NCBI GenBank assembly: GCA_958510875.1
Contig: OY294067.1
Span: 199,766,524 to 199,830,523 of the forward strand
From: Endomychus coccineus
Lineage: Eukaryota; Arthropoda; Insecta; Coleoptera; Endomychidae
Length of the DNA stretch: 64,000 nt
Direction of reading: 5' to 3'
Both the position numbers and the translations under genes were made by a program. The stretch's first letter is position 1. The number at the start of each line of letters is the position of its first letter. Below, piece by piece: positions 1 to 11,045 of this stretch. The notes under the pieces are model-generated. The model worked only from the letters and a program-made list of their open reading frames with translations. It was not told where the DNA came from and made no database searches.

Positions 1-226
1 AGGGTTGAGATTAAGGGATCAACGGAAATTCCAAAAACAGGTACATCATAGGAAAGTATAATATTACATAGTAAACATAGCAACAATTTGTGAATTAGTG
101 TGATTATAATTTAATATTCTAAGAATTATTTAAAGAGCGATTTGAAAGACAGTACAGTATTACATAGTAAGCAAGGTAACAATTTGTGAATTAGTGTGAT
201 CATAATTTGATATTCTAAGAATTATT

Positions 227-440
227 TTAAGAGCGGTTTGAAAGACACATGAAAAGATCACTTTGCCATAGATCTAACTGATCATTGGGGATATTTTTAA
301 TAGAATTTTTGACACTTTTATAAATCTCTATTGATTCTAATGTATTCAATTTGAAACCTCTGGTTTGGTTATGTATGTTTGCAAATTTTCCCAACTTTAC
401 TTGTAGAGTAAGTATTAAATTTAAAAAATGGAACACAAAA
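227..440 (-). pseudogene. Penelope-like element, C-terminal GIY-YIG tail fragment
   Basis: The minus-strand frame carries GFKLNTLESIEIYKS followed by NDQLD. This matches the end of the complete Penelope-like protein at 58.7 kb (GHKLNILESIEI then NDQID) in the same order and spacing. It is the last part of the GIY-YIG endonuclease domain, which nicks target DNA in this class of retroelement. RT, the GIY-YIG core and the upstream coding sequence are absent, so this is a short 5'-truncated relic. Its sequence is closer to the 58.7-kb subfamily than to the copy at 4 kb. Direct paralogue similarity is seen; family assignment rests on established PLE architecture. Confidence 0.7.
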
Positions 441-804
441 ATTAAATTTATTTTTTTGTTGGCAATGAGGGTCTCAGGCTGATTTTTGCACTCCGGCCCA
501 TAATATGGTTAAGACGGCCCTGGTTGGTTGAATTCCATATCAAAATTAAAATGAAGGACAAATTGAATAATGTTATTATTATTCTCTTCATATAAATTAC
601 TTTCTAAGCTTGGGACCACTAAGACTACCAATAACAATCAGGGTGGTACAATTTTGTATAGAGGACACCGATAGCTTTCGAAAAAAGTAATAAAAGATCA
701 AGATCCGTTTTAAAAAAATTCAAGATGACTTGTTTATCTCGAAAACATTACTCCGAAAATATAAATATTCTGCGAGGTAGACTGGAAAAGTTGCCTTAAT
801 AATA
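441..804. other. AT-rich spacer, nothing recognised
   Basis: No convincing open frame, RNA gene or repeat was found. The stretch separates the PLE relic from the palindromic MITE. Confidence 0.5.
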
Positions 805-1918
805 TACAGGGTGAGCGAAACTCGATATCTCAGCAGTATTATAAGAAAAAAAAACAATGGAAACAATTTGGGAAGAGGTACTTAAATAGGATTGAGCAAG
901 GTCCATTTCAGCCAAATTTGCATATTTTCCCAAATTTGGAAACTGAAATAATGACTTCATTGAATTTATTCCGGAAGCACACCTATATTTTGCATATTTG
1001 AAAAAAGCAAATTTTTCGGTACCTACATATTTTGTAAAGGAAACAATTTGCATCTTCTTCCGTTAAAAAATTATAAGCAATTTTGTCGTATCGATAGTTA
1101 ATTAAACATTATCACGTAATAATCAAGATTATTACTAATCATTGATTGAACATTAAAAAACAGATATGCTCACGATGAACTATCTAGAGAAATATTACGT
1201 AAGGCTTCAGTAGGAGAAGTAGAACGGAATTCTTTCTGTGGTACTAGTGGTAACATATTATATGTTCTTTAATGTTTAATCAATAATTAATACTAATTTA
1301 TATCAATGATGTTTGTTAGCACACAAAGTTGTAACTACGTCTACGTGACAGCAAGCCGCGCGGCATCGTCAATACCAGGGCGCGGCAGCTCAAAGCAAGG
1401 CGGCGCGACAGCCTCAAAAAAGCGCTGGTATAAGTGCGGTGGCTCACTCCTCGATTTCTTGATTTTGTGATAAATCGCAGCGATATAAAATCACACTACT
1501 TATTTGTGGAGTGCTCGTTCATTGAAGATATTATTATCGTAATATTAGTTTGTAGTTCAATTTATTGTATCACCGCGAAATACCCGCAACTAAGACTTTT
1601 GTAGAAGTCAAAGCTTTTTAGTACTGTCTGCCACCATTCATAAACAATGTTCAATTAATCACAGAAGCGACAAAATTGCTCATAATTTTTTATCGGAAGA
1701 AGATTGAAATGTTTTTAATACAGTTTTTTCAGAAAAATAAGCTCTTTTTGAATATGCAAAAATATAGGTAAGTTTCCGTCAAAAACATTCGATGGCATCT
1801 AGTTTTCAAATGTGGATAAATATGCAAATTCGGCTTATAATTTCAGAACCTCTTCTCAGATTTTTTCCGTTTTTTTTCCTATAATAGAGCTGAGAAATCG
1901 TGTTTCGCTCACCCTGTA
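805..1918. mobile_element. Palindromic MITE with about 300-bp terminal inverted repeats, interrupted by a solo LTR
   Basis: The left end reads TACAGGGTGAGCGAAAC and the right end GTTTCGCTCACCCTGTA; if the TA is the target duplication, the repeat proper starts CAGGGTG. The arms stay complementary with mismatches for about 300 bp: left 805 to about 1110, right about 1647 to 1918, including a shared GCAATTTTGTCG block. Terminal CAGGG and a TA target fit a Tc1/mariner-type non-autonomous element. No transposase frame is present. A second inner inverted repeat (about 1118-1165 against 1255-1300) lies in the middle. Removing the 333-bp LTR and one copy of its 5-bp duplication restores continuous pairing of the right arm. 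Confidence 0.8.
1314..1646 (+). mobile_element. Solo LTR with 5-bp target-site duplication
   Basis: The segment begins TGTTAGCACAC and ends CATAAACA, the TG...CA termini of LTRs. It is flanked on both sides by ATGTT (1309-1313 and 1647-1651). It is clearly GC-richer than its surroundings. It contains TATAAAA at 1484-1490 with an initiator-like TTCATT about 30 bases downstream, consistent with a plus-strand U3/R promoter. No internal retroelement sequence is attached, so it is read as a solo LTR left by LTR-LTR recombination. A 5-bp duplication suits both BEL/Pao and Ty3/Gypsy, and I cannot choose between them. Confidence 0.8.
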
Positions 1919-3489
<1,571 letters not shown>

Positions 3490-3986
3490 TGTATGTTTTC
3501 TTGGTATATTGGTTCGTATATATACTGATAATGAAATAAAAATTCTGTTTTGACGTTTCAACAATGTTTATTGCCTTTATCAAAATTGTTAATTGAATTA
3601 GTGTTTCTATGTAATTTAGAAAAGAATAGATGATTTCGATTAATGAAATGCGTCTGCAGCCGACTTGTGTTTTAAGATCCAACTAAAACTGCAGAAAACA
3701 TTGGATCGGTTGTGTGTGAAAGAGTACTGTATGGCTAACTACAATTTGAAATAGATTGAATTTGATTGAATACAAGACATTCCAATATTGTACAATTATA
3801 AATATCTATGAATTATTGTATGAATTAGTTATTCTATGATAAGCATTTCAGATCTATCATAACTATTCAAGTTTAAGATAATTCTATGGAATTTAACCTC
3901 AAAATTGTTACTCTATAGTGTCATAGTTAAATAATACTTCATCTTTTTTAGGTTGAATTTTAAATAGACAAATTAATAAAATTTTG
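3490..3986 (-). repeat. PLE 3' untranslated region with hammerhead-like motif
   Basis: This lies downstream of the GIY-YIG frame on the minus strand. It is repeated at 9.2-9.7 kb, 11.0-12.0 kb and 49.6-50.25 kb. It ends in a terminal block that contains a hammerhead-like fold and then runs into (TA)n. The conserved 3' block is also found alone at 4804-4937 and 4988-5074. Confidence 0.8.
3552..3583 (-). ncRNA. Degenerate hammerhead-ribozyme-like motif in PLE tail
   Basis: On the minus strand: TTGATAA, an extra A, stem II GGCAAT/ATTGTT around AAAC, then GAA, then the self-complementary ACGT followed by C. The core differs from the consensus CUGANGA at two positions, so catalysis is doubtful. 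The layout is the same as in the better copies at 4.6, 44.1 and 49.5 kb. Confidence 0.5.
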
Positions 3987-4608
3987 TTAAGTTTGAATTA
4001 GATTATTGTACAGTTTCGAAAGATTGGAATCTATTTTGTCATTTACACAATTGTTCTTTTTAATTTGAATAGATTCTAATATCAAACGTTTGTTGTCGTT
4101 TGTTTCAATATTTAAAATTTTTGTATTGTTGTAGTCGAAAGTATGGTTAGTGTCTTTCACATGTTTATTGAGCGCAGTTGATGAATTTTTGGTATATTTG
4201 TGGCCATTTAATCTTTTTTCGAGGTATTGTGAAGATTGGCCAATATATACCTTTTCGCAATCTTTGCAAGGGATGGAATAAACAGTATGGATTATTTTTT
4301 TGAAAGGTACGCTGCTTTTTAATTTTGTAAAGAGACTTTTCTGATTTAAATAACTCTTATGACATATATGTAGGTCATAAGGTTTCACTATATTACAAAT
4401 TTTCTCTGAAAGTCCACCAATATATGGTAGTGATATGTAATGCCTATCATTAGTTTTCTCATTATTGGTATTGATTTCACCAAATGAGTTATAAAATTTA
4501 TGAATTTTGTCTTTAGTTATCGAATTTACTAAATCAATGGGATAACCATTTCTTATTAAAGTTTCTTTTGTTTTTGTAATAGATATAGTTCTCCTGAACT
4601 GAGTTCGC
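3987..4608 (-). pseudogene. Penelope-like element, post-RT region and GIY-YIG endonuclease, 5'-truncated
   Basis: The minus-strand frame (open from 4709 to 3987) encodes a segment beginning about RTISITKTKETL and ending KLYNNLIQT. It contains HTVYSIPCKDCEKVYIGQSS, the GIY-YIG core with the CxxC insertion typical of PLE endonucleases, then GHKY, NHTF, LESIQI and CVND. These line up with GVYRLRCDDCSALYIGQ, EHLRS, NHNF and LESIEI in the 58.7-kb protein. The reverse transcriptase is missing. The frame is fused at its start, near 4608, to an opposite-strand repeat unit, so its first 30 or so residues are not PLE protein. The remaining frame is uninterrupted, suggesting a fairly young insertion. 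A related, more decayed plus-strand copy is at 10.2-11.0 kb. Confidence 0.85.
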
Positions 4609-4768
4609 CTAGATTTTCCAGACTCTACGGTCGAATCACCTGAAGATGGCAAATGCGACTTTGCCGAAACGTCGTGAAATTGGTCCTTCTGAGGACCGAA
4701 ACCACACAACGCGGATCAATACCCGTGAATCCAGTTCTACACATTACGTCCGCGAGAACCTAAGAAGA

Positions 4769-4771
<3 letters not shown>
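4609..4771 (+). repeat. PLE-associated terminal unit carrying a hammerhead motif
   Basis: The unit starts CCTAGATTTTCCAGACTC and ends next to (TA)n. It recurs with few changes at 49,427-49,556. It lies opposite in strand to the truncated PLE frame it is joined to, so this locus is a junction of two PLE-derived pieces rather than one colinear element. Confidence 0.7.
4636..4677 (+). ncRNA. Hammerhead-ribozyme-like motif
   Basis: Stem I TCAC (4636-4639) pairs with GTGA (4674-4677). The core is CTGAAGA (4640-4646), with one extra T. Stem II is GGCAAA/TTTGCC around TGCGAC. GAA follows, then ACGT as a self-complementary stem III and C (4673) at the expected cleavage position after GU. All consensus hammerhead core residues are present; the single extra base after the core is the only departure. 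A 4-nt palindromic stem III could only pair between two RNA copies, as proposed for short-stem hammerheads. Confidence 0.6.
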
Positions 4772-4805
<34 letters not shown>

Positions 4806-4935
4806 TTTTATTGATATTCTTGAACCATTTGTAATATTTATAAGTTTTCTTGGTATATTGGTTAGTATATATACTGAAAATGAAATAAAAATTCTGTTTG
4901 ACGTTTCGACAATGTTTATTGTCTTTATCACACTT

Positions 4936-4980
<45 letters not shown>

Positions 4981-5074
4981 TATATTTGTATGTTTTCTTG
5001 GTATATTGGTTCGTATATATACTGATAATGAAATAAAAATTCTGTTTTGACGTTTCGACAATGTTTATTGCCTT

Positions 5075-5142
<68 letters not shown>

Positions 5143-5225
5143 CTTCATAATTCAGAAAATTTAATTCTATATCTCTTAAGTTACATACACGATAGTGGCC
5201 AATTAGGCAAAGAAACTTTAAACTT

Positions 5226-5319
<94 letters not shown>
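4772..5319. repeat. Cluster of (TA)n tracts separated by PLE-tail and SINE fragments
   Basis: TA tracts occupy 4772-4803, 4938-4986, 5075-5139 and 5227-5319. Between them are two minus-oriented copies of the PLE 3' terminal block (4804-4937 and 4988-5074) and one SINE-body fragment (5140-5226). The first PLE block holds a hammerhead-like hairpin with stem II GACAAT/ATTGTC. Confidence 0.85.
5140..5226 (+). repeat. SINE body fragment
   Basis: This matches the body of the tRNA-derived SINE at 6.4-6.66 kb, including TTCATAATTCAGAAAATTTA and GGCCAATTAGGC. The tRNA-like head is absent and both sides are (TA)n. On the plus strand the order of blocks is the reverse complement of the plus-strand order at 6.45-6.55 kb, so this copy lies in the opposite orientation to the 6.6-kb SINE. 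Confidence 0.65.
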
Positions 5320-5554
5320 CATTTCAGACTGAACTGTGAAAGGTGACAGTAGTGGTTATCCGATCTCTATAATATTATGTTATGTCAATTAGTGTTTGTA
5401 AATGTGTTTTATAGAGTGAATTATTTTCTGATGATGGGATCTGAATCCCGAAACTAGTAAAGATGTATAAATAATCTACGTGTTTCAATAAGCCGCTACT
5501 CCCAAGAAAAATGAACTAAATAAGTAATAAAACGGCAAAGAAAATATAAATGAA
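5320..5554 (+). repeat. PLE-associated terminal unit with hammerhead motif
   Basis: This is a non-coding block between two TA tracts. Its only structured element is the hammerhead-like hairpin near its middle. It differs from the 4.6/49.5-kb unit in sequence but shares the layout: ribozyme-like core followed by a tail and (TA)n. Confidence 0.5.
5428..5459 (+). ncRNA. Hammerhead-ribozyme-like motif, CTGATGA core
   Basis: CTGATGA (5428-5434), extra T, stem II GGGAT/ATCCC around CTGA, GAA (5450-5452), palindromic ACTAGT as stem III, then A (5459). Core bases match the hammerhead consensus. Flanking stem I pairing is weak next to the core. Confidence 0.55.
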
Positions 5555-5581
5555 ATATATATATATATATATATATATATA

Positions 5582-6390
5582 CAGGGTGTCCTCGAACTGC
5601 GTGGCAAAAATAAAACCGAGGATTCTCTGATTCGAAAAAAATTTGATGAGCCTTTTTACTTTTGACTCAAGTGTCCTGTTTAGCCGGTAGAGGGCTTCAA
5701 AGTTGCAAAAATAATTATTTTTTTCGGTATAACTTGAGAACGTGATGTAGGACTCTTACAATATTTGGCAGGTGGGTTAGTGTCAATAATAGCCCTGTTT
5801 GAGAGCGGAGCACAGAGCCTTAGAAACCATAGAAATGACTCAAACTTGAAGATGTAACGGGAAAAGTGTCCAGAACTTTTTTATGGTCAATGTAATTCAC
5901 TCAATATTTTTTACGTATATCGCTTATCTAATTTGAAAACTTTTTTTACTCTTAAAAAATTTTGATAAAATCAACGGATTAGCTTGAAAAAACTAATTTT
6001 TTAGTCTCTGCAATTTTGACTTACTAATTTCACTTGATTAAAATACCTTAGTTGCCTTTGCTTTTCTATTGACATTTTGGCATTTGGAGAATTTATTCTC
6101 AAAACTGACAGATTTTACTTTGCTTTCCGTAAAAATTTTATAAAATTATGGCTCAAAATTTCACCAACACTGAAATGGTTAATATCTCGGTAAAACACGA
6201 ATAATAAAAACAATAGAAATGGGGAAACGATGTGTTTATTTAGGAAAAACAAGTATTCTTTGATTCGAAAAAAATTTGATGAGTCTTTTTACTTTTGCCT
6301 CAAGTGTCCTGTTTAGCCGGTAGAGGGCTTCAAAGTTGCAAAAATAATTTTGTTTTTTCGGTATAACTTGAGAATGTGATGGAGGACTTT

Positions 6391-6395
<5 letters not shown>
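5582..6395. mobile_element. Rearranged mariner-derived fragment (two TIR pieces in direct order)
   Basis: It starts CAGGGTGTCCTCGAACTGCG just inside a TA tract. Up to about 6250 it is the reverse complement of the right terminal repeat of the mariner at 46-48 kb. At about 6250 it jumps to a second copy starting TTCTTTGATTCG and repeats about 140 bases of the same terminal repeat until another TA tract. No transposase remains. This is a deletion/duplication derivative of that mariner family. Confidence 0.8.
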
Positions 6396-6443
<48 letters not shown>

Positions 6444-6660
6444 TATACATTGAAGTTTCTTCGCCTAATTGGCCACAATTTCGTGTATGTAACTCAAAAG
6501 ATATAGAATTAAATTTTCTGAATTATGGAGATAACTTAGATAATTTAACATAGGATTATAAAGATGAATGAACGTGAAAGATTTAACCATAGGCGGGATT
6601 CGAACCCACATTTCTGGATTTCTAGTTCAGGGTGTTTACCAATTACACCACTTTGGTCCC
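6396..6660 (-). mobile_element. tRNA-derived SINE with (TA)n tail
   Basis: On the minus strand the head (about 6660 to 6582) has a perfect pol III B box, GGTTCGAATCC (plus-strand 6596-6606), and an A-box-like TGGTGTAATTGG (6641-6652). A D-stem GTGT/ACAC and a T-stem GTGGG/CCCGC can be drawn, but acceptor and anticodon stems contain mismatches, so it is a tRNA-like head rather than a tRNA gene. The body follows (6580 to 6450) and the element ends in (TA)n at 6396-6447. Body-only copies are at 5140-5226 and near 50.34-50.38 kb. Confidence 0.7.
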
Positions 6661-6689
6661 GTTAGGTTTCTATATTTATGTAAATGTAA

Positions 6690-7000
6690 ACCTCTGAAAG
6701 GATAGTGGATCATTGAGAAACACAATGCGATTCGATGCCCTACCATAGATCAATTATTCACGCACATTCATCTAAAGTTCAGTCGTTTTTGAAGTAAGGA
6801 TTGTAGGTTAAAGTACTGCTATGGTTGGCGGTAACTTGACAGTTCTTATTCAATGACAGTATGTTTATACTTAACCAGAACAATTCTCAGTCAGTTCTAT
6901 TCAAATATATAAGAACCGGCATACTGTCATTGAATAAGAACTGTGAAGTAACTGCCAACCATAGCAGTACTTTAGCCCATTAGAAACTCGGAAAGAAATG
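6690..7000. repeat. Interspersed palindromic repeat, also at 51.13-51.40 kb
   Basis: It contains GGATCATTGAGAAACACAAT and CGATTCGATGCC, then an AT-rich stretch and a large hairpin. The copy near 51.15-51.35 kb has the same left block plus its inverted partner. At both sites the repeat sits beside the tRNA-like sequence, so it may belong to a composite SINE or to a separate element that targets it. Confidence 0.5.
6811..6972. mobile_element. Hairpin MITE, about 54-bp inverted repeats, TA flanks
   Basis: The ends AAGTACTGCTATGGTTGG and CCAACCATAGCAGTACTT are near-perfect inverted copies that extend through TTCTTATTCAATGACAGTAT. Both ends are flanked by TA. The loop is about 50 bp and there is no frame. 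It may be an independent MITE or the inner hairpin of the larger repeat at 6690-7000, because the 51-kb copy retains a diverged version of one arm. Confidence 0.6.
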
Positions 7001-7154
7001 ATGATGTGCTGGACATTGTACATAGATCAGGTCATAGTCAATAGTTCCTTTAAGCGCTTGGTGAGGCGCTTGAATTAACTCAGCGAAGTGGGAAGTGCTA
7101 CTTGTTTCCGGTGCTGCTTTTAAAACTGAGATGGAAAATCATTCAATGACTATT

Positions 7155-8560
7155 TACTGGAACGGACTGAGACTTGTTCGATTCACTATTCATGTGAATT
7201 TGGACAAAAGCATTCTCCGCAGACATCGACGAAATGTTCCATCGGATTAAGATTAGAAGGGACTATCAGAATGTGAAAATTTTTCTTCTGCCTTCTAACA
7301 CGACGGAATCAGATATTTATGCAATGACCGTCATGTGTTTTGGTTCAAATTCTTCGAAATTTCTTACACAATACGCGAAGAATAAAGATGTATTGCAATT
7401 TGAAGACAAATTTCCGGAAGCTTGCAACACTGTAATCTTACAACACTACATGAACTACTACTTGAACAGTGTTGATACAGATGATAAATATACATGGGAG
7501 GATTTGTTATGATGGATACGAGCGCACAATGGACCCAATCAAGCGGTTCCAGTGCTATGGACTTGTCCTCCCCCGTTTTGATTGATTGATTGATTGATAC
7601 TATAAATTCAGTTAGCAACTCTAAAAAAAACTCTTGGAAAATATCCCGTAGCATCTGAGTATGGACGAAAAAATCACAAAATTCTTAGAGTTTTTGGGAC
7701 CGGAATGATCAACACATTATGATATTCTGTGGTCTGGACTTTCTTTTCATAACGTAGACCCTACCAAAAAAGAGGTACTGTAAATTTGGATGTCTTTTTC
7801 TAATCCTTTGGGACCTTCAGGAGATTTCATCATGATGAGAAAAATCTTGTTACAAGAAATTAGCGGAGAGGAAACTCATGGGATGATGAAATAACACATA
7901 CTATCAAAACAAAAAATGGCCACATTGGATTTCAAAACTCAAGGAAGTGAAAAATATCAGAATTCACAGAGACTTCATGATTTGCATTTTACAATAACTT
8001 CCAAAATCAACTGCATACCTGCTTGTGACGCCAGTGAACAGGCCTTAACACCCGTCTGTTTTCCAGATTAGAGAACGAAAGAGAGATATACGTTTCCCTA
8101 GTTATGTCCAGGACACAGGACGCTTTTTTGAAACTCATAGCCATACCAACGCTTGAACTGCAGGCTGCAGCCATGGCGAGCCATCTTGCAAAAAATATAA
8201 AGGAAGAACATGACCATGACATAACGAAAAAATTTTCTGATCAGATTCGAGAAAAATGTTAAACATGGATTTGGTGGAATTCATGAGAGCAGTAATCATG
8301 AAGAATGATTTTGGATTTCCTCACATTTCAATATTGCCGAAGAAGCTACAACGGATAGAAAAGACATTGATTTATAACACTGCAGCTCTAGATTCAATGG
8401 TCTTAAATATATGCACCTAGCAGGAGATGGTGTGTAGAGGATAACGACACTCCTACCCAAAAAGAACATGAAATGAAACCCTTGTAGAATCAGTAGAAAT
8501 TTGCAAAGGTATAAAAAGTACATCAGTAAAATTGAAAATATCAAATTAGACTACAGAATT
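7155..8560 (+). pseudogene. BEL/Pao retrotransposon pol fragment (RT to RNase H)
   Basis: A plus-strand open segment, 7234-7512, continues upstream in frame with SADIDEMFHRI, the start of the BEL/Pao RT palm. It includes VMCFGSNSSKFLTQYAKNK and FPEACNTVI. The catalytic box reads HYMNYYLNSVD where BEL/Pao elements have HYVDDYL, so both catalytic aspartates are lost. Beyond the stop at 7510, frames with FDPLG-like (NPLGPSGDF), CDASEQA and IPTLELQAAAMASHLAKNI mark the connection and RNase H start to about 8250. Many stops and shifts show this is dead. It is opposite in strand to, and not the same copy as, the BEL/Pao element at 21-26 kb. Confidence 0.8.
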
Positions 8561-9229
8561 TTTTTTCGATGCCTTGAGAACGTAAACTTCCTCATACTTA
8601 CTTGTACATTAATAGTAAAGATCCGCATTAAAATTTCCTAATTAAATGATTAACTCGAAATTATTATCCCATTTCAATTATTCGATCCCAGCAATGAATT
8701 TTCCCGTATTCAAACCCAAACCCCACCTGTTACTTGTACCCTATTTTAACTATAAACTACTTATGATCGTTCATGTTTATTCATACAGTAGTATCGTTTA
8801 GAAATTGGCTAGTTATCCAAACTATACGTCACGTTAGTATTTCTATAAATATAAGTGGTGAAAAAAAGTGAAAATTATTTTATTATATGAATAACAATAT
8901 ATTCTTCAGAACACCAGAATGATTAGAGTTCATGGTTACCTTATTGGTGTTTTCCTTATAATAACACGGTGCGTACAAAAACTACATACATGCCATATGA
9001 ACTTGTTATACGGAAGACATTCTTAGGAGTATCACTATAATAATATGTACACCTTATACATTTGATGAGTATCAAAGAGAATTAAAATTCAGTATTCGAC
9101 AGCTTAGAAAAACGCCCAATGAAATTTGAAAGCATTAAAGAGAATCAGGAAAACATATTATGACAAAAGAAATTGTAAACAGTTGATTCTCCTGGTACCT
9201 TGCTCATATATTATTACTATGAATGAAAT
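8561..9229. other. AT-rich spacer, nothing recognised
   Basis: No frame, tRNA or repeat could be supported. It probably includes decayed flank of the BEL/Pao fossil. Confidence 0.4.
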
Positions 9230-9690
9230 AATACTTGTTCTTGACGTTTCGACAGTTAATCTCCATTTGCATTAGAAAAATGTTTATGTTAATCACCGTT
9301 TGCGTTTTCTACATAGAATAAATGCGTTTGCAGCTGACTTGTATTCCATTAAACTGCAGAAAACATCGAATCGGTAGTATGTGAAAGAGTATCATAAGAA
9401 ATGTCGATGAAACGTATGGCCAATTATCAGATTGATGTACATGAAATGGATTGAATTTCGTTAATCAAATACCTCAGATGCGATTCTATTATTTTTACAT
9501 GTCTAAATAAGTGCGTAATTCCAGTTAATTAGCTATTCTATGTTTTGTATTTCGAAGTTTTCTATGAATTATTTTCATAACTGAATATGGAGCTAAGATA
9601 ATTCTATGGAAAACTTTGTCAGAAATATCACAAAGTCAGATACTACATATTTTTTGGTGTTAAATAGACGCATTTCATCAATCATAGTCC
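9230..9690 (-). repeat. Diverged PLE 3' untranslated region
   Basis: It shares the order of blocks with 3540-3990: GACGTTTCGACA, then TGCGTTTGCAGC, ACTGCAGAAAACAT, GTGTGAAAGAGTAT-like, and TAAGATAATTCTATGGAA. It is more diverged than the other copies and has lost the GIY-YIG frame. The hammerhead core is no longer recognisable. Confidence 0.65.
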
Positions 9691-10185
9691 TAAATTGAAT
9701 AGATGCACTGATTGACATAACAATTTTTGATGGAGATAGAAACGAGTTCTGAATTCTAAGGTTCTATACGGTTCAATGAACATAAAAGATGCTTCAGATT
9801 GTCAAAAACAGGTTCTACATTTGCAGATAATTTTTTCAATAATCATTCCCCCCCTGAAATAGACGGCTTACATAATATACTACATACAGCTGATAAAGGG
9901 TCGCTACTAAACTGGTCAGGGAATCCACAACCACAAAACCAATACCTACTCCACTTCTTAATGTTCAAACAGACCTAATCTATTAACCACTATTTGAATT
10001 ATTGTCCTCATTAGCTTTGATACTCTGCTATCACCAAGGTATTCATCATCATTGGGATGCAATAACTCATCATGTATCCTGTAGTGATTATCTTCTAAGT
10101 TCATGAATGACTGAGCACAGAAATCCTTTGCTACCCACAGATCAGTTCTACGTTCAAATATGCAATCACATCTATTTACATTGAA
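9691..10185. other. Unassigned sequence between two PLE copies
   Basis: No open frame of note. Probably further decayed PLE or flanking sequence. Confidence 0.3.
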
Positions 10186-10189
10186 AAAT

Positions 10190-11045
10190 TAGGTTTTGTT
10201 ATTTTTTACTTTTCTTTTAATTTTGAATGAACATTTACCTCTTTTGATTATGAAACACATGACAACTAATACCAGAAATGAATTTTTGAGTTCTTTCAAT
10301 TCCTTTCCCCATAAGTTACAATTCACAATCGAAACTGAAAGTAATAATGGAATAAATTTTTTAGATTTAATTCAGTAAGAAAATCAAATGATAACAAAAT
10401 TCCAACAAAATGGTACACCAAACCTACTTGGTCAGGAAGGTATACTAATTTCAATTCTAATATACCTCAAAAATATAAGAAAAATGTTAATATAAATCTG
10501 ATAGATAGAGCTATTCGACTAAGTTCTCCTGAACTAACAATTGTGTCTATTACAAAAGCGAAAGAAACTTCAATAAAGAAAAGTTATCCCATCGATTCAG
10601 TCAATTCCATAACTAAGGATAGAATTCATAAATTTTATATTTCATCTGGTAAAATCAATACAAATAATGAGGAATCAAATGATAAGCATTACATATCAAT
10701 AACATATATTATATATTACTGAACTAAAAAGCAGCGTACCTTTCAAAAAGATAACCCATACTGTTTATTCCACCCCTTGTAAAGATTACGAAAATGTATG
10801 CATCGGCCAATATTCTCAAAACCTCGAAAAAAGATTGAATGGGCACAAATATACCAAAAATTCATCAACTGCGCTTAATAAACATGTGAAAGGCACAACA
10901 ATACGAAAATTTCAAATGTTGAAACGAATGACAACTAACGTTTGATATTAGAAGGTATTCAAATTAGAAAAAACAATTGTGTAAATGACAAAACAGATTC
11001 TAATCTTTCGAAATTTTACAATAATTCAATTCAAACTTAAGAAAA
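10190..11045 (+). pseudogene. Penelope-like element, end of RT through GIY-YIG
   Basis: The plus-strand segment begins with FTIETESNNGINFLDL, matching FTLEMENNKSLNFLDL just after the RT catalytic box in the 58.7-kb protein. After a frame break at about 10,380, several frames together carry SYPIDSVNSITKDRIHKFY, THTVYSTPCKDYENVCIGQ (the CxxC is now CxxY and YIG is now CIG) and LEGIQIRKNNCVND. It is the same subfamily as the copy at 4 kb, where an unbroken form is seen. At least four frame breaks and an internal deletion (the LPYIGGLS region is shortened near 10,700) make it non-functional. Confidence 0.85.

Noticed and set aside
6582..6660. Possible functional tRNA gene on the minus strand
   Set aside because: A and B boxes are good, but acceptor and anticodon stems have mismatches and the sequence continues into a repeated SINE body.
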